Positions 36,213-45,413 are shown, counted from the first letter of the stretch. The stretch: 64,000 bases of DNA from Amycolatopsis nalaikhensis (GCF_030264295.1 NZ_CP127173.1:2053501-2117500), one strand, 5' to 3'. Program-made: numbers and translations. Notes: generated by a model not told the origin, from the sequence alone.

Positions 36213-37025
36213 TCACTGCCCGAGGTGGAACCGCGCGAACAGCAGTGCCTCGGCCAGGTCGCGGACGCGCTGGGCGGGCGTGACGGCGTGCCGCGTGTTG
36301 ATCTCCAGCACGATCTGGCCGCCGAAACCGCTGCTGACCAGCTTCTCGAGCACCTCGGCACACGGCTGGCCGCCGCGTCCGGGTACCAGGTGTTCGTCCT
36401 TCGGGACGCCGGTGCCGTCCGCCAGATGGACGTGCGTGAGGCCTTCGCCCATCCGCTGCGCGAGCGCCAGCGCGTCCATCGCGGCTGCCGCTGTGTGGGA
36501 CAGATCGAGCGTGTAGTGCCGGAAACCGACGTCCGTCGGGTCGATCGACGGCCGGAACGCGGACACGCGGGAATTGCGGGAACCGCCCGGCGGCCGGACC
36601 TTGAACATGTTCTCGACCGCTATTTCGATGCCGCTGGACGCCTCCAGCTCGTCGACGAGATCACCGAACGCGTCGCCGTAGCGGCGCTGCCAGCGGAACG
36701 GCGGGTGCACCACGACGGTGCGCGCGCCGAGCTCGAGCGCGGCGTCGACGGACATCCGCAGCCGCACCACCGGGTCCGGCGACCAGACCCGCTGGGTGAT
36801 CAGCAGCGACGGCGAGTGGATCGACAGCACGGGCACGCCGGTGCGCCGCGACCACCGTCGCAGCGCCGTGACGTCCTGGCTGACCGGGTCGGCCCAGACC
36901 ATCACCTCGACGCCGTCGTAGCCGAGCTCGGCGGCCAGCTCGAAGGCCGCGCCCGCGCGCAGCGGCCAGACGGACGCCGTGCTGAGGCCGACGGGGACGG
37001 GCTGCTCGTCTGTCACGCGCGCCAT
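36213..37025 (-). CDS. Sugar phosphate isomerase/epimerase family protein (TIM barrel)
   Basis: 270 residues from ATG 37023-37025. AP endonuclease 2-like TIM barrel features: LGYDGVEVMVWAD, IAVENMFKVRPP, THVHLADGTG and IVLEINTRH carry the expected metal ligands (Glu, His, Asp, Glu). A start 60 nt further upstream would run into a family D repeat and is disfavoured. The gene sits between proC and ppx-like genes, as in mycobacteria. Substrate unknown. Confidence 0.85.
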   Translation of the reverse strand: MARVTDEQPVPVGLSTASVWPLRAGAAFELAAELGYDGVEVMVWADPVSQDVTALRRWSRRTGVPVLSIHSPSLLITQRVWSPDPVVRLRMSVDAALELGARTVVVHPPFRWQRRYGDAFGDLVDELEASSGIEIAVENMFKVRPPGGSRNSRVSAFRPSIDPTDVGFRHYTLDLSHTAAAAMDALALAQRMGEGLTHVHLADGTGVPKDEHLVPGRGGQPCAEVLEKLVSSGFGGQIVLEINTRHAVTPAQRVRDLAEALLFARFHLGQ

Positions 37026-37034
37026 CCTGCCTCG

Positions 37035-37110
37035 TGAAGGGGACCTTGGTGGCACCGGACGCGCTGAAGGGGACTTTGCTCGCATCTGATGCGAGCAAAG
37101 TCCCCTTCAG
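37035..37110. repeat. Family D array with a 47-bp perfect palindrome, locus D3
   Basis: TGAAGG modules at 37035 and 37065, 30 bp apart. The second opens a perfect palindrome, 37064-37110, with 23-nt arms (starting CTGAAGGGGACTTTGCTC) around a single T. It ends 6 nt from the stop of the proline-rich membrane protein gene and 9 nt before the isomerase start. Confidence 0.93.
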
Positions 37111-37116
37111 CACACG

Positions 37117-38721
37117 TCAGCGGCCGACGAGCAGCAACGCGGCGGGCGAGACCGTCACCACCAGGCCGACGAGCACCGCGAGCACCGTCGTCTGCAGGTC
37201 CTCGGCCCGGCGGATCTTCCGGACGATCCAGACCAGCGCGACGACCACCAGCAACGCGGCGACCAGCGCGGCGGCCGGGATGTTCACCCACAGCCAGTTG
37301 AAGCCGAGCCAGACGGCCGCGCCGCCGACGACGCCCATCGCGAGCTGCCCGGCCAGCGCGAGCCACGCCTTGCCGGGTGACGCCGCGGCCGCGGGTTCCG
37401 CGACCGGCTCCGGCACGTCGTCGTACTCGTCGTCTTCGTAGCCTTCGCCCTGCTCGTAGCCGTAGTCGTCCTGCTCGAAGTCCGGGCCGTCCGACGGGTA
37501 GCCGTCGGTGAACTCGCGCTCGTAGGGCTCGAGGTCGTCCGGGATCGGCGCGCGCGAGGCGCGGTCGCCGGGCGCGAACGGCATCGGCGGCGGGTACGCG
37601 CCGGTCGGCGGGCCCGCGTCGTAGGCGGCCTGGTAGCCGCTGCCCTCCGGGGCGAAGTCGTCGGGCTCGAAGTCGTCCTCGGGGTAGCCGGTGTCCGGGG
37701 TTTCGGTGGGCACCACCGGCATGACGCCGATCTCGGTGTCCTCCATCTGCTCCTTCTGGCGCCGCTTGCGCCAGTTCGCCAGCCCCGCGGGCGACGACGG
37801 CGGCGGCACCTCGGCCTTCGGCATCGGCGGCGCGGGCGGCTCCTCGTCGCCGACGGCCGAGAACTGCTCGGTGTGCGCCTCCGGCTTGGGCTGCGGACCG
37901 CGGCCGGGAGCGCGACGCGGGCGGCCGGGCGCGGCGGGCGGGGTCGCGAACGTCCCGCTGGCCATCGGCCCCGGCGGGCCGTCGACGTCGGCGTCGGGGG
38001 TGCCGTTCAGGCCGTCCAGACGCGCCGAGAGCGGGCCGGCGGGCGGCGGCGTCGGCAGTTGCTGGGACGGCTGCGGCGGCGGCACCGGGAGCTGCTGCGA
38101 CGGCTGGGGCGGGGGCGGCGGACGTCGCCGGACCGGCGGGACGGCCCCGCGGGTCTCCTCCGCCGCGGGCGGCGGCGGGGTCGGCAGCTGCTGCGACGGC
38201 TGCGGCGGGGGCGGCGGCTGGCGGCGCGGCGCGCGGGGCGGCACGGGCAGCGGCGCCGACTCCTGCGGGCGCGCGAACTGGCCGGACTCCTGCGGCGGCC
38301 GGGCGAACTGGCCCGACTCCTGGGGCGGCCTCGGGTACTGGCCCGACTCCTGCGGCGCGGGCCGGGCCGGGGGTGGCGGCGGGACCGGCCGCGGCAGCGG
38401 CTGGGAGTCCTGCGGGACCGCGCGGGGCGCGGGCGGCGGCGGGGACGGCGGTTCGGCGCGGCGGCGTCCGGTGGGCCGTGCCGGCGGGGGCGGGGTGCCC
38501 TCGGACGCGACCCGGTCGATGATCGCCTGCGGGCCGGTGTCGCCGACGCCGGGGCGCCGGTGAGACCCGGTCGCGCCGGTGGCTTCGGGGGTGCCGGGTT
38601 CGTCGTCGTCCTCGGCCGCGCGACGGCGACGCCGGCGGCTGCCGTCGACCTGGGCACCGTGCTGGGCGAGCAGCTCAGCCACGGTCTTCTGCGGCTGGTC
38701 GCCTCCGGTCTGGTCCGTCAT
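37117..38721 (-). CDS. Proline-rich membrane protein, unknown function
   Basis: 534 residues. A basic head (RRRRRRAAEDDDE) leads into a very long Pro-rich region (about 75-330) with repeated units QESGQFARPP and PSQQLPTPPPP, then an acidic stretch, and three membrane helices at the C-terminus (about 455-530). This layout matches the conserved mycobacterial protein beside ppx (Rv0497-like). Function unknown; the disordered head may interact with the division or envelope machinery (speculation). Start ATG 38719-38721. Confidence 0.75.
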   Translation of the reverse strand: MTDQTGGDQPQKTVAELLAQHGAQVDGSRRRRRRAAEDDDEPGTPEATGATGSHRRPGVGDTGPQAIIDRVASEGTPPPPARPTGRRRAEPPSPPPPAPRAVPQDSQPLPRPVPPPPPARPAPQESGQYPRPPQESGQFARPPQESGQFARPQESAPLPVPPRAPRRQPPPPPQPSQQLPTPPPPAAEETRGAVPPVRRRPPPPPQPSQQLPVPPPQPSQQLPTPPPAGPLSARLDGLNGTPDADVDGPPGPMASGTFATPPAAPGRPRRAPGRGPQPKPEAHTEQFSAVGDEEPPAPPMPKAEVPPPSSPAGLANWRKRRQKEQMEDTEIGVMPVVPTETPDTGYPEDDFEPDDFAPEGSGYQAAYDAGPPTGAYPPPMPFAPGDRASRAPIPDDLEPYEREFTDGYPSDGPDFEQDDYGYEQGEGYEDDEYDDVPEPVAEPAAAASPGKAWLALAGQLAMGVVGGAAVWLGFNWLWVNIPAAALVAALLVVVALVWIVRKIRRAEDLQTTVLAVLVGLVVTVSPAALLLVGR

Positions 38722-38878
38722 ACCTGGTAATCCCCTGCGCGCTCCGGTTCCTCGGCACCTCGCGGGGAGGCGCCCGACGGCATCCCGGCGGCGCAGCGCG
38801 CGCTGTGCACCGACCTCTGCATGTCCGTCACCTCTCCACCGTGCCCGTGTTCCGCGGGCGAAGTCCAGCCGCGTGCTT

Positions 38879-39862
38879 TCACCGGTCCTCCTGTGCGCCG
38901 AAGCGCGCCACGAGGGCGGCTCCAGTCTCATCCGCGCCGTTGGAATGGTCCAGCCGCCGCAGGATGACACCCTCTCGCAGAGCCCACGGGCAGATCTCGA
39001 GTTCCGGCAAACCGAGCGCCCGCATGGTGGCCTGCGCGACGAGCGCGCCCGCCACCAGCTGGTGCGACCGGCTCGAGCTGACGCCTTCGAGCTGCGCGAG
39101 ATCGGCCGACGGCATCCGCGAGATGAAGGCCAGGAGCTGGCGCAATGCGGTGTCGGTGAGCGTACGTCGCACGCGCGGGCCCGCGGCCGAGGGGGCGGCG
39201 CCGGTCAGCCGGGCGAGCGACCGGAACGTCTTCGACGTGGCGACGACACGATCGGGTTCACCCCATTTGGTGACCTTCCGCGCGAGCTCGGTGAGCTGGT
39301 CGTCGAGCCACGCCGACGTCGCGACGAGCTCCGAGCGCGTCGGCGGGTCGTGCCTGAAGCGGGTGCGGGTGGTGCGGCCGGCGCCCAGCGGCAGCGATTC
39401 GGCCAGCACAGGCTCTTCGTCGCGGCCCATGGCGATCTCGAGCGAGCCGCCGCCGATGTCGAGGACGAGCAGCTGGCCCGCGGACCAGCCGTACCAGCGG
39501 CGGACGGCCAGGAAGGTCAGCCGGGCTTCGTCGACGCCGGAGAGGACCTGCAGGTCGACGCCGGTTTTGTCGGCGACGCGGGCGAGCACCTTGGCGGAGT
39601 TCTTCGCTTCGCGGACCGCGGATGTGGCGAAGGCCATCAGCTCTTCGCAGCCGAGGCGGGCGGCGGCGTCCTTCGCGGACTCGACGGCGGTGACCAGCTC
39701 GTCGGCGCCCGCTTTGCTCAGCTCGCCGCCGGGGGTGATCTGCTCGGCCAGGCGCAGCACGGACTTTTCGGAATGCATCGGCGTCGGGTGGGCGCCACGG
39801 TGGGCGTCGACCACGAGCAGGTGGACGGTGTTGGAACCGACGTCGAGTACCCCTAGGCGCAC
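38879..39862 (-). CDS. Ppx/GppA phosphatase family protein
   Basis: 327 residues. The actin-like ATPase core shows LGVLDVGSNTVHLLVVDAHR at the N-terminus, VLDIGGGSLEIAMG (phosphate 2 region) and FATSAVREAKNS. The family hydrolyses polyphosphate or pppGpp. It follows regX3 in the same direction but a hairpin (family E) separates them, so it likely has its own promoter in 39863-39934. Confidence 0.9.
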   Translation of the reverse strand: MRLGVLDVGSNTVHLLVVDAHRGAHPTPMHSEKSVLRLAEQITPGGELSKAGADELVTAVESAKDAAARLGCEELMAFATSAVREAKNSAKVLARVADKTGVDLQVLSGVDEARLTFLAVRRWYGWSAGQLLVLDIGGGSLEIAMGRDEEPVLAESLPLGAGRTTRTRFRHDPPTRSELVATSAWLDDQLTELARKVTKWGEPDRVVATSKTFRSLARLTGAAPSAAGPRVRRTLTDTALRQLLAFISRMPSADLAQLEGVSSSRSHQLVAGALVAQATMRALGLPELEICPWALREGVILRRLDHSNGADETGAALVARFGAQEDR

Positions 39863-39934
39863 GGGGGTCCAGGGTACCGGGCTCAGCGGCAGGTCTCGAA
39901 CATGTAACCAACAACACTCGGCTCGGCCACGGGC

Positions 39935-39999
39935 GTCACTTTCGTAGGGAAAGTGATCCGGAGGCGCGTTCTCCGTGTCACTTTCCCTACGAAAGTGAC
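39935..39999. repeat. Family E hairpin after regX3
   Basis: Perfect 22-nt inverted arms (39935-39956 and 39978-39999, containing CACTTTCGTAGGGAAAG) with a 21-nt loop, 13 nt past the regX3 stop in the minus direction. Each arm is itself a partial dyad (CACTTTC/GAAAGTG). Likely a terminator or processing hairpin. Confidence 0.88.
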
Positions 40000-40012
40000 G
40001 GTTGAACGGGGC

Positions 40013-40702
40013 TTACGTCTCGAACTTGTAGCCCAGGCCGCGGACCGTCACCAGGTGGCGGGGTGAGCCCGGGTCCGGCTCGATCTTCGACCGAAGCCGC
40101 TTCACGTGGACGTCGAGGGTCTTCGTGTCGCCGACGTAGTCCGCGCCCCACACCCGGTCGATGAGCTGCCCGCGCGTCAGCACCCGGCCGACGTTGCGGA
40201 GCAGGTACTCGAGCAAATCGAACTCCTTGAGCGGCAGCGACACCTCGGCGCCGTCCACCGTGACGACGTGCCGCTCGACGTCCATCCGGACCGGCCCGGC
40301 CGAGAGCACCAGCGGGGCCAGCTCGCCGTCCGCGCCCGGCTCGCCGCCGCGGCGCAGCACCGCCCGCACCCGCGCGATCAGCTCACGCGCCGAGTACGGC
40401 TTCGTCACGTAGTCGTCCGCGCCCAGCTCCAGGCCGACGACCTTGTCGATCTCGCTGTCGCGCGCGGTCACCATGATCACCGGCACGGCCGAGCGCTGGC
40501 GCAGCTGCTTGCAGACGTCGGTGCCGCTCATCCCGGGCAGCATCAGGTCGAGCAGCACGATGTCGGCGCCGTTGCGGTCGAACTCCTCCAGCGCGGCCTG
40601 GCCGGTACCGGCGACGGCCGCGGTGAACCCTTCCTTGCGCAGCAGGAAGGCGAGGGGGTCGGCGAACGACTCCTCGTCCTCGACGATGAGAACCCTGGTC
40701 AC
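40013..40702 (-). CDS. regX3: Response regulator RegX3 (OmpR/PhoB family)
   Basis: 229 residues. Receiver domain with phosphorylatable Asp52 (LLDLMLPG) and Lys101 (VTKPYS), then a C-terminal winged HTH (about 130-228, GQLIDRVWGADYVGDTKTLD). With SenX3 it controls the phosphate-starvation response in mycobacteria (family knowledge). GTG 40700-40702 has GGAGGAAAC just upstream and overlaps the senX3 stop (GTGA). Confidence 0.93.
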   Translation of the reverse strand: MTRVLIVEDEESFADPLAFLLRKEGFTAAVAGTGQAALEEFDRNGADIVLLDLMLPGMSGTDVCKQLRQRSAVPVIMVTARDSEIDKVVGLELGADDYVTKPYSARELIARVRAVLRRGGEPGADGELAPLVLSAGPVRMDVERHVVTVDGAEVSLPLKEFDLLEYLLRNVGRVLTRGQLIDRVWGADYVGDTKTLDVHVKRLRSKIEPDPGSPRHLVTVRGLGYKFET

Positions 40703-41940
40703 AGGTTTCCTCCATGATCTGGGCTTTCCTGCCCGGTAACCACGAGCTTGGGGGTGCGCTCGGGGGTCTTCTCCTGCCGTGGTGCCGGCGAGGTCTTGGC
40801 CGCCTTCGCCGGCTCGCCGGCCGGGTCGGGGCGGACGTGCGCGGGGATGCGCAGGGTGAACGTCGAGCCGGTGCCGGGACGGCTCCACAGCCCGACCGAG
40901 CCGCCGTGGTTGGCCGCGACGTGCTTGACGATCGCCAGGCCGAGTCCGGTGCCGCCGGTGGCGCGCGAGCGGGCCTTGTCGGCGCGGTAGAAGCGCTCGA
41001 ACACGCGCTGCTGCTCGTCCTCGGCGATGCCGATGCCGCGGTCGGTGACGGCGATCTCGACCATCCCGTCGGCCAGCCGCCGGGAGATCGACACCGGGCT
41101 GCCCGCCGGCGAGTAGTTGACCGCGTTCTCCAGCAGGTTCGACAGCGCGGTGACCAGCAGCGTGCGGTCGCCTTCGATGAGCAGCCCGCTGGGGTTGTCG
41201 GTGGTGATCCGGATGTCGGCCGACTCGGCCGAGAGGGTCGTGCGGCCGAGCGCCTCGCGGACGACCGCGTCCACCTCGACGACGTTGAGGTCGGGCAGCC
41301 GTTCGGCGCCCTGCAGCCGGGAAAGGGCGATCAGCTCGGTGACGAGCCGGCCGAGGCGCGTCGACTCGCGCAGGATCTTGCCGCCGAAGCGGCGGACCTC
41401 GTCGACGTCCTCGGCGGCGTCGAGCACGGCCTCGGTGAGCAGCGCGATCGCGCCGACCGGGGTCTTGAGCTCGTGGCTGACGTTGGCGACGAAGTCGCGG
41501 CGCACGGCTTCCAGCCGGATGGCTTCGGAGTGGTCGACGGCCTCGACGACGGTGAAGCCGTCGCCGAGCGGCCGGACCTGGCCGAGCACCGCCTCCGGCT
41601 GACGCCCGCGCGCTTCGAGCGGCGAGAGGTCGATCTCCACCGGTTCGTCGGTCTCGACGACCTGCTCGGCGGCCTTGCGGGCGCGCGCGTCGGCCTGGTT
41701 GACCTTGACCAGGCCCAGCTCGTAGGCACGCGGGTTGTGGAGGACCATGTCGCCGAACTTGTTGAGCACGACGACGCCGTTGTGCGACGACCGGACCAGC
41801 CGTTCGAGGAGCTCGGCGACGGTCGGGCCCGGCGGCCGGGCCTCTTCGCGGCGGGTCCGCGCCCGCGCGATGAGGTACCCGACCACCGCACCGGCCACCA
41901 GGGCGCCGATGGCCAGTGCGAGTGAAACAGGCGTGGTCAC
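40699..41940 (-). CDS. senX3: Sensor histidine kinase SenX3
   Basis: 413 residues. One N-terminal membrane helix (about 7-25), a PAS-like domain (about 40-140), HisKA with His156 in NVSHELKTPVGAI, and HATPase with DRGIGIAEDEQQRVFERFYR and GGTGLGLAIVKH. The C-terminal tail (about 375-413) is Lys/Pro-rich. In mycobacteria phosphate status reaches SenX3 through PhoU/Pst. Unlike there, gpmA is not adjacent here; 2.6 kb of accessory genes intervene. Confidence 0.94.
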   Translation of the reverse strand: MTTPVSLALAIGALVAGAVVGYLIARARTRREEARPPGPTVAELLERLVRSSHNGVVVLNKFGDMVLHNPRAYELGLVKVNQADARARKAAEQVVETDEPVEIDLSPLEARGRQPEAVLGQVRPLGDGFTVVEAVDHSEAIRLEAVRRDFVANVSHELKTPVGAIALLTEAVLDAAEDVDEVRRFGGKILRESTRLGRLVTELIALSRLQGAERLPDLNVVEVDAVVREALGRTTLSAESADIRITTDNPSGLLIEGDRTLLVTALSNLLENAVNYSPAGSPVSISRRLADGMVEIAVTDRGIGIAEDEQQRVFERFYRADKARSRATGGTGLGLAIVKHVAANHGGSVGLWSRPGTGSTFTLRIPAHVRPDPAGEPAKAAKTSPAPRQEKTPERTPKLVVTGQESPDHGGNL

Positions 41941-42086
41941 AGGCCGATCGTAAGCGGAGAAGTGGCCCTTCGGCCTAGCGTTGTCCGCCTTGTCGTGAGC
42001 ACCGCGACACCTGGGGAGGACATGTTCGCCGGGGCTTCAGGCGGCGTTCACCCGATCGATTCCCCGGCGAGACATTCCGGGTGAAT

Positions 42087-42953
42087 TCACCCGTTCCCGT
42101 CGAGGGTTTCCAGATCGTCCTCGGACAGCTCCAGCGCCGCCGCGGCGACGTTCTGCTCGAGGTGCGAAAGATCGCCGGTGCCCGGGATGGCGAGCACGTT
42201 CGGGCCCTGGTGGAGGGTCCACGCGAGCCGCACCTGGGCCGGGGTGGCGTCGTGGCGCCGGGCGACCTCCGCGACGCGCGCGTCCTCGCCCGTCCCGCTC
42301 GCGACGGCGAAGAAGGGCACGAACGCGACACCCTCTTCGGCGCACCGCCGGACCAGCGCGTCGTCTTCGCGCCGCGCGGAGAGGCCGTACTGGTTCTGGA
42401 CGCAGACGACCGGCGCGATGGCCAGTGCCTCGGTGAGGTGCCCGGGGCCGATGTTGGAGATGCCCAGCTCGCGGATCAGCCCGGCTTCGCGCAGCTCGGC
42501 GAGGGCGCCGAAGCCGTCGGCGATCGAGCCGGTGCCGCGGTCGAGGTTCTGGCCGATCCGGTAGTTGACGACGTCGAGGTGGTCGACGCCCAGCTGGCGC
42601 AGGTTCTCCTCGACCTGCGCGCGCAGCTGTTCGGGGCGCGCGAAGTAGAAGTTGCCTTCGAAGTCGCGGCCCGCCCCGATCTTGGTGGTGATCACCAGGT
42701 CGTCGTAGGGCGCCAGGGCGCGGTTGATCAGCTCGTTCGCCAGGCGCGGCCCGGCGAAGTAGAACGCGGCGGTGTCGATGTGGTTCACGCCGAGCTCGAC
42801 GGCGCGGCGGAGCACGGCGATCGACGTCTCGCGGTCGCGGATGCCACCGTCCGAAGTGGACATCAGGCGCATGGCGCCGAACCCGAGCCGGTTGACCTCG
42901 AACGAGCCGAGCTTCCAGGTGCCCGCCGCGGCGGCGGGGAGGTTCCGTGTCAT
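42087..42953 (-). CDS. Aldo/keto reductase
   Basis: 288 residues from ATG 42951-42953. LGFGAMRLMS, NHIDTAAFYFAGPRLANELI (catalytic Asp and Tyr), and ITTKIGAGRD (Lys) are the AKR signature; NADPH-binding residues lie near IPGTGDLSHLEQNV. It reduces carbonyl compounds. Divergent from a regulator at 43020 with a palindrome between them. Confidence 0.92.
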   Translation of the reverse strand: MTRNLPAAAAGTWKLGSFEVNRLGFGAMRLMSTSDGGIRDRETSIAVLRRAVELGVNHIDTAAFYFAGPRLANELINRALAPYDDLVITTKIGAGRDFEGNFYFARPEQLRAQVEENLRQLGVDHLDVVNYRIGQNLDRGTGSIADGFGALAELREAGLIRELGISNIGPGHLTEALAIAPVVCVQNQYGLSARREDDALVRRCAEEGVAFVPFFAVASGTGEDARVAEVARRHDATPAQVRLAWTLHQGPNVLAIPGTGDLSHLEQNVAAAALELSEDDLETLDGNG

Positions 42954-42992
42954 GCCTCCAGCCTTCCGGCGCGCGCTCGCGACCACCGGTTT

Positions 42993-43008
42993 TGGCAGTT
43001 TGCTGCCA
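42993..43008. promoter_or_regulatory. Candidate operator between aldo/keto reductase and its divergent regulator
   Basis: TGGCAG-TTTG-CTGCCA is a perfect 6-bp-arm palindrome in the 66-bp space between divergent starts, 12 nt upstream of the regulator GTG. It is likely a binding site of the adjacent regulator (inference). Confidence 0.5.
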
Positions 43009-43019
43009 GACTGGAATGC

Positions 43020-43658
43020 GTGGAGAAGGTGACGGATGTCGTCATGGTGCGCGGCGAGGCCGAGCTGTTCGAGCGGACGGCGCACCTGTTCGAGGCGGCG
43101 ACGGAGATTTCGTGCGCGGCACGGGACCTGCACACGTGGTCGGTGGCGCACCCGACGGCGCCCGAGCGCGAGCAGTCGGTGCGCGGGATGACCGTGCGCA
43201 AGATCTACCTGCCCGGGGTGCTGTTCGACCCCGCGCTGGCCGAGCACCTGCGGTTCATGACCACGCACGGCGCGCGGATCCGGATCACCGAGCGGGAGGT
43301 CAACGAGACGATCCTGCTCGACCGCCGGATCGCGATCGTGGCCGGCGACCGCGTCGGCGGCGTCCGCGGCTACACCGTGATCAGCAGCCCGGAGCTGGTC
43401 CAGGGCATCCGGTCGCTGTTCGAGGCGGCCTGGCACGGCGCCACCGACCTCGAGTCCTACAAGGCCCGGTTCACCGAGCTGGGCGCGCGGGAGATCCTCG
43501 AGCAGCTCGCGTCGGGCTGCAAGGACGAGGCGGCGGCGCGCGCCCTCGGCGTCGGTCTGCGGACCTACCGGCGGAGGGTGGCGGAGCTGATGGAGGTCCT
43601 CGGCGCGTCGTCCCGGTTCCAGGCCGGGGCGCGGGCCCGCGAAGCCGGGCTGCTGTGA
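43020..43658 (+). CDS. Probable transcriptional regulator with C-terminal HTH
   Basis: 212 residues. The N-terminal part (1-140) resembles the TrmB/LuxR-like effector region of actinobacterial regulators (FEAATEISCAARDLHTWSVA); the C-terminus (about 155-200) has a LuxR-like HTH: REILEQLASGCKDEAAARAL, GVGLRTYRRRVAELMEVL. Divergent to the aldo/keto reductase, so it probably controls that gene. MVRGEAELF at 43044 is an alternative start. Its stop overlaps the next gene (GTGA). Confidence 0.75.
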   Translation: MEKVTDVVMVRGEAELFERTAHLFEAATEISCAARDLHTWSVAHPTAPEREQSVRGMTVRKIYLPGVLFDPALAEHLRFMTTHGARIRITEREVNETILLDRRIAIVAGDRVGGVRGYTVISSPELVQGIRSLFEAAWHGATDLESYKARFTELGAREILEQLASGCKDEAAARALGVGLRTYRRRVAELMEVLGASSRFQAGARAREAGLL

Positions 43659-44530
43659 GGCGAGCGCTGCTGGCGCTCGTCCTGACGACGTCGGCGTGCT
43701 CCACCGCGGTCTCGGGCACGGCTCAGCCGCTGACGGGCAACCTCGCGCTGGTCAACGTGCCCGGGACGGCGGCCGCGCTCGCCGCCGTCGGGGCCGCGGC
43801 CGAGGCGGTGTTCAGCTACGACTCGGCGAACCCGGCCGGGTTCGACCAGGCCGTCGCTGCGCACGTGACGGGAGCGGCGAAGGACCAGCTCACGGCGTTG
43901 TTCGAGCAGGTCAGGAAGAGCCCGCAGCCGGTGCACCTGACGACGCGGGTGGTGCGCGCGGCGGCGCTGGAGTTGAGCGGTGGCCGGATCCGCGAGCTGG
44001 CGGTGCTGGACCAGGCCAGCGGGACGTCGAAGGGCTTGGCGACGGCCGCGTTCACCGCGCTCGAGGACGGCGGCCGCTGGCGGATCTCCGACATCGCGGT
44101 CAACCCGGCGCAGCCGCCACCGGCACCGCACCCGGACGACGGCACCCCGGCGGGCCTGCGCGACTCCGCGGTGGCGGGCGCGGGGGCGGTCGCCGCGGGT
44201 CTCTTCACGACCGACAGCGCCGACCCGGACGGCTCGTACGCGCGGGCGGAGGCCGTCACCGCGGATCCGCTGCTGAGCGACTACCGGGCGAAGAAGGCCA
44301 CGTATGTCGACGCGATCCGCCGCAGCGGCACGAAGGTGGCCCTGGGCCCGAACCCCATGGCCGGAGTCACGGCCCTCACGGGCGGCAAGGCGACGGTGCT
44401 GTTCTTCACGACCCTCCAGGTGACCGGCCCCACGGGCACCACGACCCGCCCGTTCACGACGGAACTGGACCTCACCCGCGTCGGCCCCACGTGGAAGGCG
44501 ACGGCGGTCCGCACGGTCACCGCCTCCTGA
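43655..44530 (+). CDS. Secreted lipoprotein, unknown function
   Basis: 291 residues. A signal peptide ends in a lipobox-like TTSAC (Cys15). The mature part contains two similar alpha/beta regions, with YDSANPAGFDQAVAAHVTGA and LDQASGTSKGLATAAFTALE resembling Mce-associated proteins, but the match is weak. Translationally coupled to the regulator. A 33-bp hairpin follows the stop. Confidence 0.65.
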   Translation: MRRALLALVLTTSACSTAVSGTAQPLTGNLALVNVPGTAAALAAVGAAAEAVFSYDSANPAGFDQAVAAHVTGAAKDQLTALFEQVRKSPQPVHLTTRVVRAAALELSGGRIRELAVLDQASGTSKGLATAAFTALEDGGRWRISDIAVNPAQPPPAPHPDDGTPAGLRDSAVAGAGAVAAGLFTTDSADPDGSYARAEAVTADPLLSDYRAKKATYVDAIRRSGTKVALGPNPMAGVTALTGGKATVLFFTTLQVTGPTGTTTRPFTTELDLTRVGPTWKATAVRTVTAS

Positions 44531-44537
44531 ACGCGCT

Positions 44538-44570
44538 GAAGGCCACCATCAGGGCCTGATGGTGGCCTTC
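44538..44570. repeat. Short family D-like perfect palindrome between convergent genes
   Basis: Perfect 16-nt arms (GAAGGCCACCATCAGG and complement) around a single G, 7 nt after the lipoprotein stop and 14 nt before the gpmA stop. It begins with the CTGAAGGnnnCC pattern of family D, so it may be a one-module version. Terminator-like. Confidence 0.88.
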
Positions 44571-44583
44571 GGCGGCAGACGGG

Positions 44584-45333
44584 TCAGCGGCCCTGGTTGG
44601 CGACCGCGGCGGCGGCTTCCTTGGCGGCCTCGGGGTCGAGGTACTCGCCACCGGCCTTGACCGGCTTGAGGTCGGCCGTGAGGTCGTAGCGCAGCGGGAT
44701 GCCGGTCGGGATGTTGAGGCCCGCGATGTCGGCGTCGGAAATGCCGTCGAGGTGCTTGACGAGCGCGCGCAGCGAGTTGCCGTGCGCGGCGACCAGGACG
44801 GTCTTGCCCGCGCGCAGGTCCGGCACGATCTCGGACTCCCAGTACGGCAGCAGCCGCTCGACGACGTCCTTGAGGCACTCGGTCAGCGGCGCCTTGTCAC
44901 CCAGGTTCGCGTAGCGGGCGTCGCCGGCCTGGCTCCACTCGTCCTTGGGGTCGATCTCCGGCGGCGGGGTGTCGTACGAGCGGCGCCAGAGCATGAACTG
45001 CTCCTCGCCGAACTCGTCGAGGGTCTGCTTCTTGTTCTTGCCCTGCAGCGCGCCGTAGTGGCGCTCGTTGAGGCGCCAGTCGCGCTTGACCGGGATCCAG
45101 TGCCGGTCGGCGGCGTCCAGCGCGATGTTCGCGGTGGAGATCGCGCGGCGCAGCAGCGAGGTGTGCACGACGTCCGGGAGCAGCCCGGCGTCGGCCAGCA
45201 GCTGCCCGCCCTGGCGGGCTTCGCCCTCGCCCTGTTCGGACAGGGGCACGTCCACCCAGCCGGTGAACAGGTTTTCCGCGTTCCACGTGCTCTGCCCGTG
45301 CCGCAGCAGCACCAACGTCCCAATCTCGGCCAT
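44584..45333 (-). CDS. gpmA: 2,3-bisphosphoglycerate-dependent phosphoglycerate mutase
   Basis: 249 residues, usual length. It interconverts 3- and 2-phosphoglycerate. [20 protein letters not shown] includes the phosphorylated His12; [22 protein letters not shown] and [15 protein letters not shown] are also conserved. The gene is alone, with a long upstream region holding two palindromes. Confidence 0.96.
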   Translation of the reverse strand: MAEIGTLVLLRHGQSTWNAENLFTGWVDVPLSEQGEGEARQGGQLLADAGLLPDVVHTSLLRRAISTANIALDAADRHWIPVKRDWRLNERHYGALQGKNKKQTLDEFGEEQFMLWRRSYDTPPPEIDPKDEWSQAGDARYANLGDKAPLTECLKDVVERLLPYWESEIVPDLRAGKTVLVAAHGNSLRALVKHLDGISDADIAGLNIPTGIPLRYDLTADLKPVKAGGEYLDPEAAKEAAAAVANQGR

Positions 45334-45393
45334 GGCTGACAGCCTGCCAGAGCGGACCAGCGGGCCCGCCGGTGACCTCGACCTACCGAGAGT

Positions 45394-45413
45394 GTGTTAC
45401 CTGCGGGTAACAC
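45394..45413. promoter_or_regulatory. Candidate operator upstream of gpmA
   Basis: A 20-bp site with perfect 8-bp arms (GTGTTACC/GGTAACAC). The position fits an operator or promoter-proximal regulator site. The protein is unknown; RegX3 is a candidate only because its gene is nearby. Confidence 0.4.
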
